Shown here piece after piece: positions 58,023-64,000 of a DNA stretch of 64,000 bases. Source of the DNA: Nocardiopsis dassonvillei_B (GTDB taxonomy: Bacteria; Actinomycetota; Actinomycetes; Streptosporangiales; Streptosporangiaceae); the NCBI RefSeq assembly GCF_964273065.1, contig NZ_OZ186815.1, positions 6,324,001-6,388,000 on the forward strand, given 5' to 3'. The translations under genes and the position numbers were made by a program. The notes below the pieces were generated by a model that was not told the origin of the DNA, ran no database searches, and saw only the letters and a program-made list of their open reading frames with translations. Positions within the stretch are counted from its first letter, which is position 1. Each line of letters opens with the position of its first letter.

Positions 58023-59309
58023 ATGACCGAGCCCGGACGCACACCCGACGACACCCGCTTCCTGGAGGACTTCCGGGCCATGAGCGCCTTCGGCGCCACC
58101 CCCTCCGGCGGGGTCGACCGGCAGGCCGCCACCGAGCCGGACACCGCCCAGCGCCGCTGGCTGGCCCGGCTGCTGGAGGAGGCCGGCCTGCGGGTGGTCT
58201 ACGACCGCATCGGCAACCAGTTCGGCCTGCTGGAGCGGGTGCCCGGCGCCCCCTACGTCGTCGTCGGCTCCCACATGGACTCCCAGCCCACGGCCGGGCG
58301 CTACGACGGCGCCTACGGTGTGCTGGCCGCCGCGCACGCGGTTCTGCGCGCCGCCGGACGCGACGCCGCCGAGGGCGCCGCGCCGCCCTACAACCTCGCC
58401 GTCGTCAACTGGTTCAACGAGGAGGGCTCCCGGTTCGCCCCCTCCATGATGGGCAGCGCCGTCTACACCGGCCGCCTGCCCCTGGAGACCGCCCTGGCCT
58501 CCCGCGACCGCGCCGGGACCACCGTCGCCGAGGCGCTGGCACCCACCGGGTTCCTCGGGGACACCGACGGCCCCGCCGCGGTCTTCTGTGCCGAGATCCA
58601 CGTCGAGCAGGGCCGGGTCCTGGAGAACACCGGCACCACGATCGGCCTGGTCGAGGCCTGCTGGGCGGCCCGCAAGTACCGGGTCACGGTCCGCGGCGAC
58701 CAGGCCCACTCGGGGGCCACCGTCATGGAGGACCGCCGCGACGCGCTGCTGGGCGCCTCCCTGCTGGTCGTCGCCGCCCGCGAGCTGGCCGACCGCTTCC
58801 CCGGGGTCCTGCACACCGCGGTGGGCAGCATGGACGTCCACCCCAACTCCCCGGTCACGGTGGCCTCCCGTGCCGAGCTCCTGCTCGACCTGCGCTCCCA
58901 CGACGAGGAGGTGCTCGCCGAGGCCGACCGCCTGCTCGCGGCGGAGGTCGCCCGGATCGAGGAGCGCGCCCGGGTGGAGGTCGACCTCGACCTCTCCCAC
59001 GCCTGGGGCATCGACCGCTACCAGCCCGAGGGTGTGGAGCTGGCCCGCGGCGCGGCCGAGCGGCTGGGGCTGAGCCACCGGGAGATCCTCACCGTCGCCG
59101 GACACGACTCCATCAACATGAAGGAGCGGGTCCCCACCGTCATGCTCTTCGTGCCCTCCGTCGCGGGCGTCTCCCACAACGAGGGCGAGTACACCGAGGA
59201 CGCCGACCTGCTGGCCGGGCTGGACCTGCTCACCGAGGTCGTCCGCGGTCTGGGAGCCGGGGCGCTGCCGGGCGCCGGGGTCCACGACCCGGCCGCGGTC
59301 CGCGCCTGA
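58023..59309 (+). CDS. M20-family allantoate amidohydrolase / N-carbamoyl-amino-acid hydrolase
   Basis: 428 aa. Di-zinc ligands are visible in order: VGSHMDSQ (His), YDGAYGVL (Asp), FNEEGSRF (Glu), EIHVEQG (His) and SHNEGEY (His). The dimerisation lid has GDQAHSGATVM. These define the hydantoinase/carbamoylase (HyuC, AllC) group, which hydrolyses ureido bonds and releases ammonia and CO2. ATG follows GAGAGGAACCC. The PucR-type regulator is divergent from it, which suits nitrogen scavenging. Confidence 0.92.
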   Translation: MTEPGRTPDDTRFLEDFRAMSAFGATPSGGVDRQAATEPDTAQRRWLARLLEEAGLRVVYDRIGNQFGLLERVPGAPYVVVGSHMDSQPTAGRYDGAYGVLAAAHAVLRAAGRDAAEGAAPPYNLAVVNWFNEEGSRFAPSMMGSAVYTGRLPLETALASRDRAGTTVAEALAPTGFLGDTDGPAAVFCAEIHVEQGRVLENTGTTIGLVEACWAARKYRVTVRGDQAHSGATVMEDRRDALLGASLLVVAARELADRFPGVLHTAVGSMDVHPNSPVTVASRAELLLDLRSHDEEVLAEADRLLAAEVARIEERARVEVDLDLSHAWGIDRYQPEGVELARGAAERLGLSHREILTVAGHDSINMKERVPTVMLFVPSVAGVSHNEGEYTEDADLLAGLDLLTEVVRGLGAGALPGAGVHDPAAVRA

Positions 59310-59525
59310 CACCGCGCGCACGCGGACCGGTCCCGCGGGGGACCCGGGGGCCGCGGGCGGCCGCGGCACCCCGGTTCCCCGGGGGCGCGGTCACCGCGGC
59401 GTTCACCGGAGGCGGCCGGGCCGCCGCCGGGAACGGTTCCCGGGGCGGACGGCGGACGCCGCCGACAGGGGCGGGACAGCGGGTGCGGGCGGCACCGGGC
59501 GCGGGCGGCACCGGGCGTGGGAACA

Positions 59526-59559
59526 CCGGAGGCCGAGGGGGAGCCCCCTCGGCCTCCGG
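59526..59559. terminator. Strong bidirectional terminator hairpin
   Basis: Arms CCGGAGGCCGAGGGGG and CCCCCTCGGCCTCCGG are perfect 16-nt complements around AG, so the real stem is about 15 bp. It lies just before the stop of the convergent MFS gene and serves both it and the M20 hydrolase. The rest of 59310-59573 holds short GC-rich tandem motifs and no gene. Confidence 0.85.
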
Positions 59560-59573
59560 CGCTCGTCCCCGGG

Positions 59574-60908
59574 CTAGCGAACCACGACCTCGTCGCGCAC
59601 CCGCAGCCGCTCGCCGACCAGTCCGCCGACCGCCGTGACCAGGGCGATGCCCGCCAGCAGCAGCGAGGCCACCCACGAGCCGCCGCCCGAGACGTCCAGC
59701 AGAGCCGTGGCCACGAACGGCAGGAACCCGCTGAGCGCGCCGGCCAGGTTGTAGGCCAGCGCCACGCCGCTGTAGCGCAGGTGCGCCGGGAACAGCTCGG
59801 TGAGCAGCGCGCCCGACACCGCGTAGGCGATGGACAGGACCGTCACGCCCGCGGCCACCGCCGCCACCACGAGCACCGGTGAGCGGGTGTCGATCATCCA
59901 GAACACCGGGAAGGCGACGGCCGCCGTGGCCAGACCGCCCCACAGGGTCACCCGGCCCGGGCCGATCCGCTCGGCCAGGCGCCCGAACACCAGGATGATC
60001 CCGATCTGGGCCACCGCCGCCACCAGGGTCGCGTTGACCATCAGCCCGCGCTCCAGTCCCAGGGTGCCGGTGCCGTAGCTGATCGCGAACGTGGTCATCA
60101 CGTAGAAGCCGCCCACGCCCAGCATCGCCGAGGCGATCGCCACCAGCAGCCGCCCCCACGCCTTGCGGAACACGTCCACCGCCGGGACCCTGGACCGCGC
60201 CTCCTGGCGCTCCATCTCCTCGAAGACCGGCGACTCCTCCACCTTGCGGCGGATGTACACGGCCACCAGCAGCAGCGGGAACGCCGCCAGGAAGGGCAGG
60301 CGCCAGCCCCAGGAGTCGAACTGCTCCGGGGGCAGCGTCAGCACCAGGGCGAAGGCGCCCGAGGACAGCAGGGTGCCCACGGGCGACCCGATCTGCGGCA
60401 GCGCCGCGTAGCGCCCCCGCTTCTCCGGCGGGGCGTGCTCGACGGCGATGGTCACCGCGCCGCCCCACTCGCCGCCCACCGCGATGCCCTGCACCAGCCG
60501 CAGCAGCGCCAGCAGCAGCGGGGCGGCCACGCCGATGGCGGCGAAGTCGGGCAGCACGCCGATGAGGCCGGTCGCCACGCCGATGGCGACCACGGTGATG
60601 AGCAGCGCGGGCCGCCGGCCGATCCGGTCGCCCATCCACCCGAACAGGACGGCGCCCAGGGGGCGGGCCACGAAGCCCACACCGAAGGTCGCGAACGCCG
60701 CCAGGGTGGCGGCGGTCGGGTCCAGGGTGGTGAAGTACAGGCGGTTGAACACCAGGGCGGCCGCGGTCCCGAAGAGGAAGTAGTCGTACCACTCCAGGGC
60801 TGTGCCGACGAACGCGGCGAAGGCGATGCGTCCGGCCTCCTTGCCGCTCACCACCGGGGCCTTCCCCCCGGGCGGGGCCCCGGGGCCCGTGCGGTCGAGG
60901 TCGTTCAT
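59574..60908 (-). CDS. MFS transporter, metabolite:H+ symporter (MHS) type
   Basis: 444 aa, twelve spans. The MHS hallmarks are present: FVGTALEWYDYFLFGTAAAL in span 1, GVGFVARPLGAVLFGWMGDRIGRR in the loop 2-3 motif, and a charged central loop (EEMERQEARSRVP). Members import organic acids, betaines or shikimate. It is encoded 70 nt downstream of the amidohydrolase on the same strand, so it may import that enzyme's substrate. Confidence 0.92.
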   Translation of the reverse strand: MNDLDRTGPGAPPGGKAPVVSGKEAGRIAFAAFVGTALEWYDYFLFGTAAALVFNRLYFTTLDPTAATLAAFATFGVGFVARPLGAVLFGWMGDRIGRRPALLITVVAIGVATGLIGVLPDFAAIGVAAPLLLALLRLVQGIAVGGEWGGAVTIAVEHAPPEKRGRYAALPQIGSPVGTLLSSGAFALVLTLPPEQFDSWGWRLPFLAAFPLLLVAVYIRRKVEESPVFEEMERQEARSRVPAVDVFRKAWGRLLVAIASAMLGVGGFYVMTTFAISYGTGTLGLERGLMVNATLVAAVAQIGIILVFGRLAERIGPGRVTLWGGLATAAVAFPVFWMIDTRSPVLVVAAVAAGVTVLSIAYAVSGALLTELFPAHLRYSGVALAYNLAGALSGFLPFVATALLDVSGGGSWVASLLLAGIALVTAVGGLVGERLRVRDEVVVR

Positions 60909-60978
60909 GGGGATGCTTCTCCTCCTCGGTGTCCGCGCCGCACCGGCGCGGGGGGTCAGGGGATGGGAAAGGGGCGTG

Positions 60979-62637
60979 TCAGCCGCGGGGTCCGGGGACC
61001 GCCGCGGCCAGCCCGGGAAAGGCGTCGGCGCCGTGGACGGCCTCGCCGCCGACCAGGGTCGCCAGCACCTCGACGGTGTCGATGCCCGACCCGGCGGTGT
61101 CCACCGGGTCGCGGTCCAGGAGCACCAGGTCGGCCAGCTTGCCGGGGCTCAGGGTGCCCCGGCGGTGCTCGTCGCGGCTCGCCCAGGCGGCGTCGACGGT
61201 GTAGGCGCGCAGGGCCTGCTCGGCGGTGACCCGCTCGTCGGGGGCCAGGACGGCGCCCCCGCTGCTGAGCCGCTCCACCATCGAGGCCATGCCCGCCAGC
61301 GGGGCCCCGGGCGCCACGGGCCGGTCGGAGCTGCCCGGTACCCGGATCCCGTGCTCCAGGAACGACCGGTGCCGGTACAGCCACGGCACCCGCTCCGGGC
61401 CCAGGGACGCCGCCATGGCGTCGCCGACGGTGTACAGGAACCGGGGCTGGGGCACCGGTACCACACCCAGGCCGGCGAACCGGGACAGCTGGTCGGGCCG
61501 CACCACCCCGGCGTGCTCGATCCGGTGCCGGACGTCCGGGCGCGGCAACTCCTCCTGCGCCCGCTCGAAGGCGTCCAGCGCCAGGTCCACGGCCTCGTCG
61601 CCGATGGCGTGCGCGGCCACCCGCCACCCGGCCCGGTGGGCGGCCACCACCAGGTCGCGCATCTCCCCGGGCGGGTTCTGGAACACGCCGTGCCCGTGCC
61701 CGCACAGGGGCTCGGTCACGGCCGCGGTACGGCCGATGAGCGAGCCGTCCAGCCAGATCTTCATGGGGCCCAGGCGCAGCCGGTCGTCGCCGAAGCCGGT
61801 GCGCAGCCCCAGGTCGATGCCGACGTCGATGCCGTCGTCGGCGTGCCCGTCCAGCGGGTGCAGGTTGTCGGCGGCCACCATCAGCTCCACCCGGGTGAGC
61901 AGGTCGCCGCGCTCGCGGGCCAGCTGGTAGGCGGCGGCCTCCACCGGGGTGCGGCCGATGAGCCCGCGCCCGATCCCGGCCTCGACGACGTGGGTGAGGC
62001 CCTCGGCGGCGTACACCCGCGAGGCCCGTCCGACCGCGTCGGCCAGTTCCTCGACGGGGTAGGGCATGACCAGCGCGGTCACCATCTCCTGGGCCCGCTC
62101 CTGGAGCAGGCCGGTGGGCACCCCGGCGCCGTCGCGGACGACCACGCCGCCCTCGGGGTCGCGCACCCCGGCGGTGTCGGCGCCGATCCGGCGCAGCACG
62201 GCGCCGCTCACGGTGCACATGTGCCCGGAGCGGTGCTTGAGCCACACCGGGCGGCCGCCCCCGGCCCGGTCCAGGCCGTGCCGGTCGGGGTGCGCCCCCA
62301 TGGCGGTGTCGTCGTAGCCGGAGCCGACGACCCAGGCGTCGGCGGGCAGCCCGGCGGCCCGGCGGGCCACCGCGTCGTAGAGCCCGTCCAGGGTGGTGAC
62401 GTCCTCCAGGGCGAGCTCGCCCAGGGACTGGCCGAACCACGCCATGTGGTTGTGCGCGTCGCCGAACCCGGGGACCACCGCAGCGCCGCCGCAGTCGACG
62501 ACGGAGCGGGCGGGCAGGCCGAGAACGTCCCCGTCGAACCCGAGGACGCGCCCGGCCGCGATGCCCACGGCGGTGGCGGCGGGCCGGTCGTCGTCGAGGG
62601 TGCGCACACGCGCGTTCGTGAGGAGGAGGTCGAGCAT
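60979..62637 (-). CDS. Amidohydrolase family 3 (YtcJ-like) metal-dependent hydrolase
   Basis: 552 aa. Metal ligands are GFGDAHNH (HxH) near residue 64, the LKHRSGH block, AAHAIGDEA and RIEHAG. The C-terminus has the composite beta-sandwich (LSPGKLADLVLLDRDP). This is the YtcJ/N-substituted formamide deformylase-like group. ATG follows GGAAG. It is probably co-transcribed with the MHS transporter and belongs to the same catabolic set as the M20 enzyme and PucR regulator. Natural substrate unknown. Confidence 0.9.
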   Translation of the reverse strand: MLDLLLTNARVRTLDDDRPAATAVGIAAGRVLGFDGDVLGLPARSVVDCGGAAVVPGFGDAHNHMAWFGQSLGELALEDVTTLDGLYDAVARRAAGLPADAWVVGSGYDDTAMGAHPDRHGLDRAGGGRPVWLKHRSGHMCTVSGAVLRRIGADTAGVRDPEGGVVVRDGAGVPTGLLQERAQEMVTALVMPYPVEELADAVGRASRVYAAEGLTHVVEAGIGRGLIGRTPVEAAAYQLARERGDLLTRVELMVAADNLHPLDGHADDGIDVGIDLGLRTGFGDDRLRLGPMKIWLDGSLIGRTAAVTEPLCGHGHGVFQNPPGEMRDLVVAAHRAGWRVAAHAIGDEAVDLALDAFERAQEELPRPDVRHRIEHAGVVRPDQLSRFAGLGVVPVPQPRFLYTVGDAMAASLGPERVPWLYRHRSFLEHGIRVPGSSDRPVAPGAPLAGMASMVERLSSGGAVLAPDERVTAEQALRAYTVDAAWASRDEHRRGTLSPGKLADLVLLDRDPVDTAGSGIDTVEVLATLVGGEAVHGADAFPGLAAAVPGPRG

Positions 62638-62886
62638 GCCGGTGGTGTTCTTCCTGGAAGGGAGGGGCGGGACGGTTCCCTCCAGGGTGCCGGGCCGGTG
62701 CGCGGTGCCTCAATGACGAACCGCAGCGGATCCCCCGCCTCCGGGTGGGCATGTGCACAGTCCCGGTACCGCCCCTGCGGCCGGGGCCGGGAAGCGGACC
62801 CCTCGGCCCGCCCGGCGCGCACCGCCCCTAGGGTGGCCGTGGATCCCGGTACCGGGACCCGCGGCCACGACCGACAGGGGAGCTCC

Positions 62887-64000
62887 TTGCCCGACGAACT
62901 CACCCCCATCGACCCCGGCCACTGGGCCGCCCGGCTGGCCGCCCTGGCGGAGCGCCACGGCGTGCCCGGGGCCCAGCTCGGCGTGCTGCGCCTGGGCCCC
63001 GGCGGACGGGAGGACTCCTTCGCCGCGGCGCACGGCGTCCTCGACACCGACACCGGCCACCCCGTCACACCCCGGTCGGCCTTCCAGATCGGATCGGTCA
63101 CCAAGGTCTGGACCGCGACCGTCGTCCTGGGCCTGGTGGAGGAGGGCCTGCTGGCCGTCGACACCCCGGTCGCGGAGATCCTGCCCGAGGCGGTCCCCTC
63201 CGCCGACGCGGCCACCTCCGGGGTCACCGTCCGCCACCTGCTCACCCACACCAGCGGTATCGACGGCGACCTGTTCACCGACACCGGCCGCGGTGACGGC
63301 GCCGTCGGGGAGTACACCGCGATGCTCGCCGACGCCGCCCGGGTCCACCCGCTCGGCGCCACCTTCTCCTACTGCAACTCCGGGTTCGTCCTGCTGGGCC
63401 GGATCATCGAGCGGCTCACCGGGAGGGTGTGGGACGAGGCGATGCGCGAGCGCCTCTTCGACCCCCTCGGCCTGGAGCGCACCGGCACCCTGCCCGAGCA
63501 CGCCCTGCTGCACGACCCCGCCGTGGGCCACGTCGAGGGCCTGCCGGACCCGGTGCGGGCCGCGCAGTGGGGGCTGCCCCGGTCCGTGGGCCCGGCCGGG
63601 GGCGTGACCGCCGACGTCGGCGACGTGCTGCGCTTCGCCGCCGCCCACCTGCGCGGCGGTACCACGGCCGACGGCACCCGCCTGCTGTCCGGGGACACCG
63701 TCCGCGCCATGGCCGAACCGCAGGTGCGCCTGCCCGACCCCTACACCCTCGGCGACTCCTGGGGGCTGGGCTGGATCCTCTACGACTGGGACGGACACCG
63801 CGCGATCGGCCACGACGGCAACACCATCGGCCAGTCCGCGTTCCTGCGCCTGCTCCCGGAGGCGGGCCTGGCCGTCGCCCTGCTCACCAACGGCGGCCGC
63901 ACCCGCGACCTCTACCAGGACCTGTACCGGGAGGTGTTCGACGCCCTGGCCGGGGTGCGCGTCCAGGAACCGCTGGACCCGCCCGCGGTGCCCCCGGACA
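62887..64000 (+). CDS. Serine beta-lactamase-like hydrolase (class C/esterase type), partial at window end
   Basis: At least 371 residues; the gene runs past position 64000. The SxxK motif is GSVTKVWT near residue 67, the YxN motif FSYCNSGF, and a late GHDGNT block supplies the KTG-equivalent region. The TTG start at 62887 follows GGGGAGCTCC; no ATG/GTG fits better. No signal peptide is seen, so a cytoplasmic esterase or peptidase is as likely as a beta-lactamase. Confidence 0.85.
   Translation, partial: MPDELTPIDPGHWAARLAALAERHGVPGAQLGVLRLGPGGREDSFAAAHGVLDTDTGHPVTPRSAFQIGSVTKVWTATVVLGLVEEGLLAVDTPVAEILPEAVPSADAATSGVTVRHLLTHTSGIDGDLFTDTGRGDGAVGEYTAMLADAARVHPLGATFSYCNSGFVLLGRIIERLTGRVWDEAMRERLFDPLGLERTGTLPEHALLHDPAVGHVEGLPDPVRAAQWGLPRSVGPAGGVTADVGDVLRFAAAHLRGGTTADGTRLLSGDTVRAMAEPQVRLPDPYTLGDSWGLGWILYDWDGHRAIGHDGNTIGQSAFLRLLPEAGLAVALLTNGGRTRDLYQDLYREVFDALAGVRVQEPLDPPAVPPD

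Noticed and set aside
59310..59525. Possible small genes in the gap after the M20 hydrolase
   Set aside because: Frames here are short GC-driven readings with repeated CACCGGGCG-type motifs and no ribosome sites; the only supported element is the terminator hairpin.

Overview
The window is very GC-rich, with strong third-position G/C bias, overlapping start/stop junctions, frequent GTG/TTG starts and SARP-, PucR- and Fur-type regulators. This points to a filamentous actinomycete. A perfect CelR/CebR-type operator and the gene content fit the Nocardiopsaceae (Nocardiopsis-like), but the genus is inferred. No rRNA, CRISPR array, insertion sequence or phage gene was seen.

Region 1 (1-30854) is a zinc-responsive metallophore island. 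A Fur-family regulator, a 2,3-dihydroxybenzoate (DHB) route (EntA- and EntB-like enzymes plus an aryl-AMP ligase) and a ~25.7 kb operon of largely overlapping genes encode two NRPSs (ArCP-Cy-A-T-Cy-A-T, then docking-Cy-A(MT)-T-TE). The operon continues with a saccharopine-dehydrogenase-like protein, a thiazolinyl imine reductase, a type II thioesterase, a methyltransferase, a YbtPQ-like ABC pair, a P450 with its ferredoxin, and a complete Opp/Dpp-type importer. Two near-identical 15-bp Zur-type boxes (1248-1262 and 5049-5063) sit in the divergent control regions. One of them also faces a methyltransferase/CobW zinc-chaperone operon. No DmdR/IdeR iron box was noticed. The layout resembles the Zur-controlled coelibactin locus of Streptomyces, so the product is probably a zincophore: an aryl-capped chain of three Cy-installed heterocycles.

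Region 2 (30883-39668) holds ordinary accessory genes: an XRE-cupin regulator, a methyltransferase and a DinB protein; an HTH regulator and a CPBP protease; a hydratase; a thiolase and an SDR; and a secreted PI-PLC-like enzyme. Several clear operator palindromes and two possible gene remnants lie here.

Region 3 (39816-48390) is the most unusual part. Three tandem 72-nt tRNA-like cloverleaves, with perfect acceptor stems but no normal T-loop, run straight into the start codon of a 769-aa protein of unknown family. Diverging from them is a SARP/NB-ARC regulator whose promoter carries a perfect TGGGAGCGCTCCCA operator. Beyond it lies a small operon for a six-cysteine peptide (with a diverged paralogue), a MauE-like protein, a TlpA-like thioredoxin and an ABC exporter. 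The two peptide promoters share 11-bp-spaced direct repeats typical of SARP sites. This looks like a regulated, disulfide-rich secreted-peptide system, possibly tied to cellulose sensing.

Region 4 (48391-64000) contains hypothetical genes, a RlaP-like nucleotidyltransferase, a DUF574 methyltransferase, an arsenic resistance locus (arsC divergent from arsR-acr3-arsO, with an operator over the arsR start codon), and a catabolic group: PucR regulator, M20 amidohydrolase, MFS transporter, amidohydrolase and a serine hydrolase cut by the window end.
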